A stretch of 64,000 nt of DNA from positions 186,001 through 250,000 of the forward strand of contig DASXMR010000023.1 in the NCBI GenBank assembly GCA_036495525.1, in the 5' to 3' direction. The stretch's first letter is position 1; each line of letters begins with the position of its first letter. The position numbers and the translations under genes were made by a program. This stretch comes from DASXMR01 sp036495525. Lineage in GTDB: Bacteria; Actinomycetota; Actinomycetes; Streptosporangiales; Streptosporangiaceae. The notes beneath the pieces were generated by a model. It worked only from the letters and a program-made list of their open reading frames with translations. It searched no databases and had not been told where the DNA came from. Shown here in pieces: positions 1-7,632 of this stretch.

Positions 1-976
1 GCCGATCCGGGAGGACGGCCCGGCCGGGCACAAGATCAAGCACGGCACGCCGACCATGGGCGGCACCGTCATCGTCATCGCCGCCCTGATTGGCTACCTG
101 GTCGGGCACCTGGCGACCGACGACCCGATGTCCTCCTCCGGGCTGCTGGTGCTCGGCCTGATGACCGGTCTCGGCGCGGTCGGGTTCATCGACGACTTCA
201 TCAAGATCACCAAGCAGACCAGCCTTGGCCTGCGCAGCGGAGCCAAGCTGGCCGGGCAGTTCGTGATCGGCGCGCTGTTCGCGATCGAGGTGCTGCGCCA
301 CCCGGACGGCTTCGCGCTGACCCCGGCTGACGCGCACGTCTCGTTCCTGCGCGACGTGGGGCCTGCCATCGGGGTGCTGCCGTTCGTGCTGTGGATCGTG
401 ATCATGATCGCGGGCACGTCCAACGCGGTGAACCTCACCGATGGCCTGGACGGCCTCGCCACCGGGTCGTCCATCCTGGTGCTCGCCGCCTACGTCCTGA
501 TCTCGATCTGGCAGGAGCGCAACGACTGCACCATCGCGCTGACCCAGAAGTGCTACGCCATCGCCAGCCCGCTCGACCTCGCCGTGGTCGCCGCCGTGGT
601 ACTCGGCGCGTGCTTCGGCTTCCTGTGGTGGAACGCGCCGACCGCCAGGATCTTCATGGGCGACACCGGCTCGCTCGCGCTCGGCGGCGTGCTGGCCGGG
701 CTCGCCGTGACCACCAAGACCCAGCTGCTGCTGGTCGTCCTCGGCGGACTGTTCGTGATCATCGCGCTGTCGGACATCATCCAGGTGAGCGTCTTCAAGG
801 TGACCAGGATCAGGACCGGTAAAGGGGTCCGTGTCTTCAAGATGGCGCCCTTGCAGCACCACTTCGAGATGCTCGGCTGGGAAGCCACCACGATCGTGAT
901 CAGGTTCTGGCTGGTCGCTGGCCTGTTCGTGGCGCTCGGGCTGGGGATCTTCTACGTGGAGTGGCTGCCGGGCTGA
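1..976 (+). CDS. mraY: MraY, phospho-MurNAc-pentapeptide transferase (5' truncated)
   Basis: Transfers phospho-MurNAc-pentapeptide from UDP to undecaprenyl phosphate, making lipid I at the inner face of the membrane. The reading frame is open from the window edge (codons in phase with base 2), so the N-terminus lies outside; the ATG at 56 is internal, because the upstream in-frame residues (PIREDGP, then HGTPT) match the conserved MraY loop before TMGGT. Visible motifs: FIDDFIK (Asp-Asp pair), NLTDGLDGLA, GDTGSLALGG and PLQHHFEMLGW near the C-terminus, with about eight hydrophobic segments. It opens the dcw cluster. The gene normally found next, murD, is not here. Identification is secure. 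Confidence 0.97.
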   Translation, partial: PIREDGPAGHKIKHGTPTMGGTVIVIAALIGYLVGHLATDDPMSSSGLLVLGLMTGLGAVGFIDDFIKITKQTSLGLRSGAKLAGQFVIGALFAIEVLRHPDGFALTPADAHVSFLRDVGPAIGVLPFVLWIVIMIAGTSNAVNLTDGLDGLATGSSILVLAAYVLISIWQERNDCTIALTQKCYAIASPLDLAVVAAVVLGACFGFLWWNAPTARIFMGDTGSLALGGVLAGLAVTTKTQLLLVVLGGLFVIIALSDIIQVSVFKVTRIRTGKGVRVFKMAPLQHHFEMLGWEATTIVIRFWLVAGLFVALGLGIFYVEWLPG

Positions 977-1056
977 GCCATGCCCGGCAGGCCGGCCAGG
1001 TCCTGGCCTGGCCAGTGACCCACGCGGCCGGCCACGGTCCTGCCCTGGCAGATTCC

Positions 1057-1062
1057 CTAGGC
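1057..1062 (+). promoter_or_regulatory. Possible -10 element (TAGGCT) upstream of ftsW
   Basis: TAGGCT sits in the 311-bp interval between mraY and ftsW and resembles the actinobacterial TANNNT -10 box. No good -35 is seen. It would let ftsW-murG-murC-ftsQ be transcribed separately from mraY. Weak call from sequence alone. Confidence 0.25.
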
Positions 1063-1123
1063 TCTGTCGCGACACGCGCCGGATGTCCCGGTCGCTGCCG
1101 CTGCCGGCCCGGACACTGATGTC

Positions 1124-1291
1124 ATGGATTTGATCGTGGGGGCGGTCAAGCGGCTGGCGGAGCCGGCCGGCCCGGTGCTGCCATGGCCGGCGCCGGCATC
1201 CTCAGGTGAGTCCGGCGGCCGCGCAGCTGGCAGGAGATTCGCCCGACCCGCCGTGCTGGCCGGCGTGGCCACCTGGCTGGCCGGGCGATGA
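1124..1291 (+). CDS. Small 55-codon ORF overlapping the ftsW start
   Basis: An ATG-initiated frame of 55 residues, Ala/Gly/Arg/Pro-rich, whose TGA overlaps the ftsW ATG in the ATGA arrangement typical of translational coupling here. It starts MDLIVGAVKRLAEP and ends AVLAGVATWLAGR. It occupies the position where murD normally lies, but none of the MurD motifs (glycine-rich nucleotide loop, GTNGKTT) can be seen. It may be a translated coupling ORF, a scar left by loss of murD, or chance in GC-rich DNA. No family recognised. Confidence 0.3.
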   Translation: MDLIVGAVKRLAEPAGPVLPWPAPASSGESGGRAAGRRFARPAVLAGVATWLAGR

Positions 1292-2628
1292 GCGCGCCGC
1301 CCCGCCAGGCGGACAGTGACGCCCCCGCATCCGGATCGCGGGAAGCCGCCCGGCCGCGTGGCCGGGCAGGGACCAGCCGCTGGCCGGCCGCAGGCCGCCT
1401 GCCTGGCCTGCTGGAGCTGCTCGACCGCCCGCTGGCCTCCTATTACCTGGTGCTCGGCATCACTGTGCTGCTGCTCGCGCTCGGGCTGGTGATGGTGCTG
1501 TCCACCACGTCGGCCTACGCGCTGTATTACGGCGGCCAGCCGTTCGCCAGCTTCTCCAAGCAGCTGCTCGGTGCGGCTGCCGGGCTGCCGCTGATGTGGC
1601 TGCTGGCCAAGGCGCCGCCGGCGCTGTTCCGGGCCGCCGCCTACCCGCTGATGGCGATCTCGGTGGTCAGCCTTGTGCTGGTGCTCGCCGTCGGCCAGAC
1701 CGTCGACGGCGCCGAGCGCTGGATCCAGGTCGGCGGCCTGCAGCTGCAGCCCTCGGAGCTGGCCAAGCTCGCGTTCCTGATCTGGGGCGCCGACCTGCTC
1801 GCCCGCAAGGACCGGCTGCGGCTGCTCACCGACTGGCGGCAGCTGCTGATACCGCTGCTGCCCGGCGCCGTCGTGCTGTGCCTGCTGGTCATGCTGGGCC
1901 AGGACCTCGGCACGACCTTCATCCTGCTGGTGATCTTCCTTTCGCTGCTATGGGTCATCGGCGCCCCGCTGCGGCTGTTCGCCGGCATGCTCGCGATGCT
2001 CGGCTTCGCGATGCTCCTCATGATCGTCGTTGAGCGCTACCGGGTCGACCGGGTGACCTGCTTCGTGCACCCGGCCGCGCAGCCGGGCAGCGCGTGCTAT
2101 CAGGTCAACCAGGGCAAGGACGCGATCGGCTCGGGCGGCTGGTTCGGCGTCGGCCTCGGCGCGAGCCGGGCCAAGTACGGCTGGGTGCCGAACGCGCCAA
2201 CCGACTTCATCTTCGCGATCCTCGGCGAGGAGCTCGGGCTGCTCGGCACCATCTGCGTCACCGCGCTGTACGGCGGGCTCGCCTTCGCCGGGCTGCGGAT
2301 AGCCCGCCGGGTCGGCGACACGTTCATGCGGCTGGCGGCCGCCGGCGTGACCGCCTGGATCGTGCTGCAGGCACTGGTGAACATCGGCGCCGTGCTCGGC
2401 CTGCTGCCGATCACCGGGGTGCCGCTGCCGCTCGTCTCAGCTGGCCTGTCCTCGCTGCTGGTGACCCTGTGCGCGATCGGCATGCTGCTCGCGTTCGCCC
2501 GCCATGAGCCAGGCGCGCAGCAGGCACTGGCCGCTGCTGGCCCCGGGCTCGCCCCGCGCGCCCTAGGCTGGCTTGGGCTGGGCCACCGGGCGGACAGGGA
2601 GGAAATGCGGGGATGGCACCGAACGTAG
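1288..2628 (+). CDS. ftsW: FtsW, SEDS-family septal peptidoglycan polymerase
   Basis: FtsW polymerises glycan strands from lipid II at the septum with its partner class B penicillin-binding protein. The 446-residue protein has a charged N-terminal cytoplasmic tail of about 50 residues and then roughly ten membrane segments. SEDS motifs are present: QLQPSELAKLAF, GQDLGTTF, then PNAPTDFIFAILGEELGLLG, and GVPLPLVSAGLSSLL near the end. ATG start overlaps the stop of the small ORF upstream (ATGA); the 3' end overlaps murG by 16 nt. FtsW is preferred over RodA because of the dcw location. Confidence 0.95.
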   Translation: MSAPPRQADSDAPASGSREAARPRGRAGTSRWPAAGRLPGLLELLDRPLASYYLVLGITVLLLALGLVMVLSTTSAYALYYGGQPFASFSKQLLGAAAGLPLMWLLAKAPPALFRAAAYPLMAISVVSLVLVLAVGQTVDGAERWIQVGGLQLQPSELAKLAFLIWGADLLARKDRLRLLTDWRQLLIPLLPGAVVLCLLVMLGQDLGTTFILLVIFLSLLWVIGAPLRLFAGMLAMLGFAMLLMIVVERYRVDRVTCFVHPAAQPGSACYQVNQGKDAIGSGGWFGVGLGASRAKYGWVPNAPTDFIFAILGEELGLLGTICVTALYGGLAFAGLRIARRVGDTFMRLAAAGVTAWIVLQALVNIGAVLGLLPITGVPLPLVSAGLSSLLVTLCAIGMLLAFARHEPGAQQALAAAGPGLAPRALGWLGLGHRADREEMRGWHRT

Positions 2629-4994
2629 TGCTGGCAGGCGGCGGATCAGCGGGACACATCTCGCCCGCGCTCGCGCTCGCCGACGCGCTGCGGCGCGCCG
2701 AGCCGCGGGCAAGGATTGCCTGCCTGGGCACTGAGCGCGGCCTGGAGACCAGGCTGGTGCCGATCCGCGGTTACGAGCTGATGCTCATCCCGCCCGTGCC
2801 GCTGCCCCGCTCGCTCACCCCCGACCTGCTGTCCGTGCCTGGCCGGATGGCCGCGGCGGTGCGCGCCGCAGCCGCCATCCTCGACCAGACCGACGCTGAC
2901 GTGCTGGTAGGCCTCGGCGGCTACGTCGCCACGCCCGCCTACCTGGCGGCCAGGCTGCGCCGGGTGCCCATCGTCGTGCATGAGGCCAACGTCAGGCCGG
3001 GCCTGGCGAACCGGATTGGCGCGCTGCTCACCAGGCACGTCTTCACCGGCCAGCAGGGCACCAGGCTGATGCACTCGCAGTTCATCGGCATCCCGGTGCG
3101 GCGGGAAATCGCGGGGCTGAGCCGCCTCGCGGTCAGCGACAAGGCGCGCGCGCATTTCGGGCTGCGGCCCGACCTGCCGGTGCTGCTGGTGACCGGCGGG
3201 TCGCAGGGCGCCCGCTCGCTGAACCGGGCCGCTTTCGGCGCGTCGGGCTGGCTGCGCGCCGCCGGCGTGCAGGTGCTGCACATCGTCGGCCCGCGCACCG
3301 GGGACGAGGTGGTACCGCCGCCCGGCGAGGTCCCCTACGTCGCGGTCGAATACGTCGACCGGATGGAGCTGGCGTACGCGGCGGCGGACTTCGCGCTGTG
3401 CCGGGCCGGCGCCATCACCTGCGCGGAGCTCACCGCTGTCGGCATGCCGGCCGCCTACGTGCCGCTGCCGCACGGCAACGGCGAGCAGCGGCTCAACGCG
3501 GCTCCGATCGCCGCGGCCGGCGGCGGCATCATCGTGGCTGACGCCGAGCTGACGCCTGAGTGGATCGCGCAGATGCTGCTGCCCGTGCTCGCCGACCCCG
3601 AGCTCGTCGCCGCGATGTCGCAGGCGGCTGTCGGGATGGGCCGCGCCGACGCAGACCAGCAACTGGCTGCCGAGGTGCTCGAGGTAGCGGCCGGCGGCTC
3701 CCGGCCATCCGGCGGCCGGGTCCGCCCGCGCGGTCAGCAGGGCCAGACGGCACCGCGGGCCGCCAGGCGCGACTCTGGCGGCGGCCGCCGGGGCGGTGGC
3801 TCCCGCGGCGGCGAGTACAGCGCAGCTGGCCAGCACGGCGCTGGCAGCCACGGCGCTGGTGGCTATGGCACTGCTGGCTACGACGCTGACGGCTACGGCG
3901 CTGACCGGCACCGCCGGCCCGACAGCGGCTACCGGAGCGGGCAGCGGGGCGCCGGGCCTGATCGCGAGCCCAGCCGGGATCAGCCTGGCGGACGCTGGTA
4001 CGACCCCGCCCGTCGCGGACACGAGCCGGCCGGGCCGCAGGACCAGCCGTTCTACCAGGACGGCCAGGCGTGGGCACCTTCCCCGCACCAGCCATCAGGG
4101 CAGGGCGGCTGGGCAGGCCAGGACGCGCCAGCCGGCCAGGGCTGGCAGGACGGCTCGCAGGCAGCTGGCTACCAGGGCTGGCCTGGCCAGCAGGGCACGC
4201 CAGGCGATCCGGCCGGCGAAACCGGCTGGGCCGGCCGGCCTGAGCCGCCGAGCGGGCCGTGGTCGGCTGGCGGCCCGCGCTGGTCAGGGAGCGAGGATCC
4301 GCTGACCGGCCCGCGACCGCGTGATGAGGCCTGGTCCGGGTCGGAGGATCCGCTGACCGGCCCGCGGCCGGATCTTGGTCGGGGCCGGCCTGACCGTGCC
4401 GATCCGCTCACCGATCCCTGGCCGCCCGGCGGCCGGCCGAGCCCAAGGCCGGCTGACCCGCTGACCGATCCCTGGCCGGCCAGCGACCAGAGCTGGCCGG
4501 GCCGGGATGACTCGCCGGGAGGCCCGTGGCCGGCCGGCGGCCGGCGCTGGGCCGGGCGGGAGGATCCGCTGACCGGCCCCCGGCCTGATGATGACCGGGG
4601 CTGGGCAGGACGGGACGCCCCGTCGACCGGCCCGTCACTGCCTGGCCTGCCGCAGGGCCCGGCCAGGCGCCAGCAGCCGGACGAATCGTGGCCGGGCGGT
4701 TACCCGTCCGGCCAGCCAGGAGCCCGGCGGGTAGGCGGCCCTGGGCGGCACGGCCGTTCCGAGCCGCCCACCGAGTCGTGGCAGCCTGAGTACCCGGCCG
4801 ACGACGGCCAGCGGCCAGCTGGCGGCCCGGCGTGGCCCGGCGGGGAGGACCCGGCTGGCCGCCGGCCGCCAGCACGCCCGCCGGCGGACCAGGAGTGGTC
4901 ATCCGGCGAGCAGCGCTGGCGCCCGCCGGATCCGGATCACCGGGACTGGCCGGACGAGGGATACGACGACCATCACCGAGGCGCGGGCAGATGA
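2613..4994 (+). CDS. murG: MurG, lipid II synthase with a very long C-terminal tail
   Basis: MurG adds GlcNAc from UDP-GlcNAc to lipid I, making lipid II at the inner membrane face. The catalytic GT-B fold covers about residues 1-365: GGSAGHISPALALA at the N-terminus, HEANVRPGLANR, VTGGSQGARSLN, and the donor-binding stretch CRAGAITCAELTAVG then PLPHGNGEQ. MurG proteins usually end near 360-380 residues; this frame stays open to residue 793. The extra ~428 residues are Gly/Pro/Trp/Asp-rich with repeats of the type EDPLTGPRP and ADPLTDPWP, and no globular domain is recognisable. There is no stop between enzyme and tail, and the tail's stop overlaps the murC ATG (ATGA), which supports a real fusion. 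The tail is probably disordered; its role is unknown. Confidence 0.93.
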   Translation: MAPNVVLAGGGSAGHISPALALADALRRAEPRARIACLGTERGLETRLVPIRGYELMLIPPVPLPRSLTPDLLSVPGRMAAAVRAAAAILDQTDADVLVGLGGYVATPAYLAARLRRVPIVVHEANVRPGLANRIGALLTRHVFTGQQGTRLMHSQFIGIPVRREIAGLSRLAVSDKARAHFGLRPDLPVLLVTGGSQGARSLNRAAFGASGWLRAAGVQVLHIVGPRTGDEVVPPPGEVPYVAVEYVDRMELAYAAADFALCRAGAITCAELTAVGMPAAYVPLPHGNGEQRLNAAPIAAAGGGIIVADAELTPEWIAQMLLPVLADPELVAAMSQAAVGMGRADADQQLAAEVLEVAAGGSRPSGGRVRPRGQQGQTAPRAARRDSGGGRRGGGSRGGEYSAAGQHGAGSHGAGGYGTAGYDADGYGADRHRRPDSGYRSGQRGAGPDREPSRDQPGGRWYDPARRGHEPAGPQDQPFYQDGQAWAPSPHQPSGQGGWAGQDAPAGQGWQDGSQAAGYQGWPGQQGTPGDPAGETGWAGRPEPPSGPWSAGGPRWSGSEDPLTGPRPRDEAWSGSEDPLTGPRPDLGRGRPDRADPLTDPWPPGGRPSPRPADPLTDPWPASDQSWPGRDDSPGGPWPAGGRRWAGREDPLTGPRPDDDRGWAGRDAPSTGPSLPGLPQGPARRQQPDESWPGGYPSGQPGARRVGGPGRHGRSEPPTESWQPEYPADDGQRPAGGPAWPGGEDPAGRRPPARPPADQEWSSGEQRWRPPDPDHRDWPDEGYDDHHRGAGR
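4293..4580 (+). repeat. In-frame repeats inside the MurG tail
   Basis: Near-identical copies of GAGGATCCGCTGACCGGC begin near 4293, 4344 and 4560, with related copies around 4400 and 4457. They encode EDPLTGPRP/ADPLTDPWP peptides in the murG frame. Spacing is irregular and frame is kept, so these look like expanded low-complexity coding repeats rather than mobile DNA. Confidence 0.7.
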
Positions 4995-6430
4995 GCCTGG
5001 TGGCGCCCGCCGACCCGGTGCCGCCCGCCGAGCTCGGCCGGGTGCACCTGGTCGGCGTCGGGGGCGCCGGCATGTCCGGCATAGCACGCATCCTGCTGTC
5101 CAGGGGGCTGGCCGTCTCCGGCAGCGACTCCGCGTCCTCGCCGGTGCTCGACCAGCTGGCCGCGCTCGGTGCCGAGGTGCACGTCGGCCATGCGGCCGGG
5201 CACCTGGGGGCGGCTGACACCCTGGTGGTTTCCTCGGCCATCCGCCCGGACAACCCCGAGCTGGCCGAGGCGCGCCGCCGTGGCATCCGGGTGCTGCACC
5301 GGGCAGCCGCGCTCGCCTCGGTGATGCTCGGCAGCCAGGGCATCGCGGTGGCCGGAACCCACGGCAAGACGACGACCACCTCGATGATCACCACTGTGCT
5401 GCGCAGCTGCGGCGCCGATCCCTCCTACATGATCGGCGGCGTACTGGCCGAGACGGGGCTTGGCGCGGGGGTCGGCGGCGGCCGTGACTTCGTGGTCGAG
5501 GCGGACGAGAGCGACCGCTCATTCCTGCTGCTGTCGCCCGCCACCGCGGTCGTCACCAGCATCGAAGCCGACCACCTGGACAACTACTCCTCGCTCGGCG
5601 AGATCGAGGCGGCGTTCGCCGCGCTCGCCGGCCGGATCAGCGCCGGGGGACTGCTGGTCACCTGCGCCGACGACGCCGGTGCGCGGCGGCTGGCGCTCGC
5701 CAGCACTGGCCTGCCGCTGCGCCAGGTCTCCTACGGGACCGCGCCGGATGCTGATTACCTGCTCAGCGACGTCACCGCGCGAGGGATGGCGTCCAGGATG
5801 CGGGTCACCTCGCGTGGTCCGCGAGCAGCTCGCGGTGCCGCGGTGACGGAGCTGGAGATCGGCGTGCCCGGCCGGCATAACGCGATGAACGCGGCCGCCG
5901 CGTTCGCCACGACGGTCGAGCTCGGCTACCCGGCCAGCCAGGTAGCCCGCGGGCTCACCGCGTACCAGGGCGCCAGCCGGCGAATGGAGCCCAAGGGCAC
6001 AGCCGACGGCGTGCGGGTGCTGGACAGCTACGCGCATCACCCGACTGAGCTGTCCGCTGACCTCGCCGCCGCCAGGGACCTGGCCGAGGGCGGCCGGGTC
6101 ATCGCGATTTTCCAGCCGCACTTGTTCAGCCGGACCAGGATCTTCGCCGCCGGGTTCGGCGCAGCGCTCGGCGGCGCTGACGTGGCCGTCGTGCTCGACG
6201 TGTACGCGGCCCGCGAGGACCCTGAGCCCGGCGTGACTGGCCGGCTGGTCGCCGACGCGGTGCCGGCCGGGCGCGGCCAGTTCCTCGCTGACTCCGGCCA
6301 GCTGCCGGCGCTGATAGCCGGCCAGGCGAAGCCAGGCGACCTGGTGCTGACCATGGGAGCCGGTGACATCACCAGCCAGGGGCCGCTGATCCTGGCCGCG
6401 CTGCGCGAGCGCGCGGGGGACGGCGGATGA
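4991..6430 (+). CDS. murC: MurC, UDP-MurNAc--L-alanine ligase
   Basis: ATP-dependent cytoplasmic ligase that adds L-Ala to UDP-MurNAc, the first Mur ligase step. 479 residues from the ATG at 4991 (MSLVAPADPVPP); the frame extends upstream to 4832, but that part overlaps the murG tail and precedes the conserved start VHLVGVGGAGMSGIARIL. Mur-ligase P-loop AGTHGKTTTTSM lies near residue 120, VEADESDRSFL and EADHLDNY follow, and the C-terminal domain has DSYAHHPTELSADL and FQPHLFSRT. Coupled to murG upstream and ftsQ downstream by ATGA overlaps. With murD missing, this is the only Mur ligase in the window. Confidence 0.96.
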   Translation: MSLVAPADPVPPAELGRVHLVGVGGAGMSGIARILLSRGLAVSGSDSASSPVLDQLAALGAEVHVGHAAGHLGAADTLVVSSAIRPDNPELAEARRRGIRVLHRAAALASVMLGSQGIAVAGTHGKTTTTSMITTVLRSCGADPSYMIGGVLAETGLGAGVGGGRDFVVEADESDRSFLLLSPATAVVTSIEADHLDNYSSLGEIEAAFAALAGRISAGGLLVTCADDAGARRLALASTGLPLRQVSYGTAPDADYLLSDVTARGMASRMRVTSRGPRAARGAAVTELEIGVPGRHNAMNAAAAFATTVELGYPASQVARGLTAYQGASRRMEPKGTADGVRVLDSYAHHPTELSADLAAARDLAEGGRVIAIFQPHLFSRTRIFAAGFGAALGGADVAVVLDVYAAREDPEPGVTGRLVADAVPAGRGQFLADSGQLPALIAGQAKPGDLVLTMGAGDITSQGPLILAALRERAGDGG

Positions 6431-7305
6431 GCCAGGAGCCAGTTAGCCCGCTAGCCGCCGGCCGGGCGGGCAGGCAGGCCAGCGCAGGCGCCGGGCCCAC
6501 GGGCGAGGCCCCCAGCATGGACAGCCCGGCCAGCACTGCCGCCGGCGGTGCCGGGCGGGAGAGCAGCGGGCAGGCACCAGGACGCTTTGCCGGGATAGCC
6601 GGCCAGGACCGCCGGCCGTCCGGCCGTCCGCGAGCGAGGCGCAGCACCCTGCTGGCCGGGGCAGCGGTGCTGCTCATCGTCGCCGGCGTGGTCTGGGCAC
6701 TGCTCGGCTCGACCGTGCTCGTGGTGCGCTCGGTGCGGGCGACAGGCACGCCGCTCGTGCCGCGCTCGCGGATCATCGCGGCCGCAGGAATCGCCAGGGG
6801 CACGCCGCTGATCAGGATCGACTCCCAGGTGATCGAGCGCAGAATCGAGCGGATCCCGCAGGTCGCTGCCGCCACCGTGCGGCGGCAGTGGCCGGGCACG
6901 GTGGTGATCACCGTGCAGGACCGGGTGCCTGGCCTGGCCGTGCGGCAGGGCGCCAGGTTCGCGCTGATCGACGGCTCGGGGGTGGTCGTGCGGCTGACCA
7001 CCGCCAGGCCAGCCGCGCTGCCGCTGCTCACCGGTATCGCCAGCACGGCGCTGCGCGGCGACCCTGCCGTCAGCGCGGCCGATGCCATCGTGCGGCAGCT
7101 GCCAGCTGCACTGCACCGCCGGGTCGTCGTGGTGCGGGCGCCGGCCGCTGACGACGTTACCCTGGTGTTGCGCGGCGGGATCAGGATCGTGTGGGGCGGC
7201 ACCGACCGCGGCGCGGCGAAGGACCGCGAGGTGACGGCCCTGCTGCGCAAGCACGCGTCGTTCTATGACGTCAGCAGCCCCGCAACGGCGGTCGCGGGAG
7301 GGTGA
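6427..7305 (+). CDS. ftsQ: FtsQ/DivIB, POTRA-domain divisome protein
   Basis: Bitopic membrane protein of the FtsQ-FtsL-FtsB divisome subcomplex. 292 residues: Pro/Gly-rich cytoplasmic N-terminus (1-75), one transmembrane helix (about 78-98, AGAAVLLIVAGVVWALL), an extracytoplasmic POTRA domain beginning VVRSVRATGTPLVPRSRI and containing IPQVAAATVRRQWPGT, then the FtsQ beta domain (FALIDGSGVVV). The ATG overlaps the murC stop (ATGA). No hairpin is obvious after it; the next 327 bp carry the ftsZ control region. Confidence 0.93.
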   Translation: MSQEPVSPLAAGRAGRQASAGAGPTGEAPSMDSPASTAAGGAGRESSGQAPGRFAGIAGQDRRPSGRPRARRSTLLAGAAVLLIVAGVVWALLGSTVLVVRSVRATGTPLVPRSRIIAAAGIARGTPLIRIDSQVIERRIERIPQVAAATVRRQWPGTVVITVQDRVPGLAVRQGARFALIDGSGVVVRLTTARPAALPLLTGIASTALRGDPAVSAADAIVRQLPAALHRRVVVVRAPAADDVTLVLRGGIRIVWGGTDRGAAKDREVTALLRKHASFYDVSSPATAVAGG

Positions 7306-7384
7306 GCGAGCTGCGCCCGACAGCGCCCGGCATCCGCCCAGGTCGCCGCCAGGGCAGGCGACACGCAGGCGGGCGGGCAGTTAG

Positions 7385-7413
7385 TTGACCGGGGCAGCGC
7401 GCAACCCTACTGT
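7385..7413 (+). promoter_or_regulatory. Candidate sigma-70-type promoter for ftsZ
   Basis: TTGACC (7385-7390), a 17-bp spacer, then TACTGT (7408-7413): a good match to an actinobacterial principal-sigma promoter. It would start transcription near 7420, giving a leader of about 210 nt before the ftsZ GTG. Further TTGACA hexamers occur at 7431 and 7467 without a well-placed -10, so other start points may exist. ftsZ having its own promoters inside the dcw cluster is established in Streptomyces. Confidence 0.6.
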
Positions 7414-7437
7414 CCGTATCAATCGGCAGCTTGACAT

Positions 7438-7468
7438 AACTCTAAATCTCAAGTTGAGGGTGAGAGTT
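7438..7468 (+). promoter_or_regulatory. 31-bp dyad element in the ftsZ leader, candidate operator
   Basis: Nested symmetry around base 7453: inner arms CTCAA-G-TTGAG (7448-7458) and outer arms AACTCT (7438-7443) and AGAGTT (7463-7468) share one centre. It lies just downstream of the TTGACC/TACTGT promoter, in unusually AT-rich DNA between two TTGACA hexamers. This fits a dimeric repressor or a developmental regulator controlling ftsZ, or a transcript hairpin. The protein that binds is unknown. Confidence 0.5.
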
Positions 7469-7632
7469 GACAATGCTGGTAATCAGCGGCCAGAGCAGCG
7501 GCCAAATGTTATCGGGGGCATTTTCCGGCATGCTGTTGCTTAATCCTGCCTTTGCCAGCTTGCCGGCCCGGCCGGGCAGCAGGGCGGCCCGCCCGAAGCG
7601 ATAAGGCAAAACGAGCGGAAAGGTTCCTCCTC

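Larger units (their letters stand above)
7306..7632. other. Non-coding ftsQ-ftsZ interval
   Basis: No credible gene is seen. Its second half (about 7380-7560) is far less GC-rich than the surrounding DNA and holds the promoter and dyad listed separately. A short in-frame extension of ftsZ back to the ATG at 7552 is judged untranslated because FtsZ homologues begin at AAPQNYLAVIKVVG. Confidence 0.7.

Noticed and set aside
977..1287. Degraded murD remnant
   Set aside because: All frames were read for MurD motifs (AGTNGKTT-like loop, DSKATN) and none was found; the interval is too short to be more than a scar.
3600..5000. Separate gene encoding the MurG tail
   Set aside because: No start codon with a ribosome-binding site near the junction and no stop after the catalytic domain; the frame is continuous.
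7552..7632. N-terminal extension of FtsZ from the ATG at 7552
   Set aside because: Homology starts at the GTG at 7633, which has its own ribosome-binding site; the extension is not FtsZ-like.
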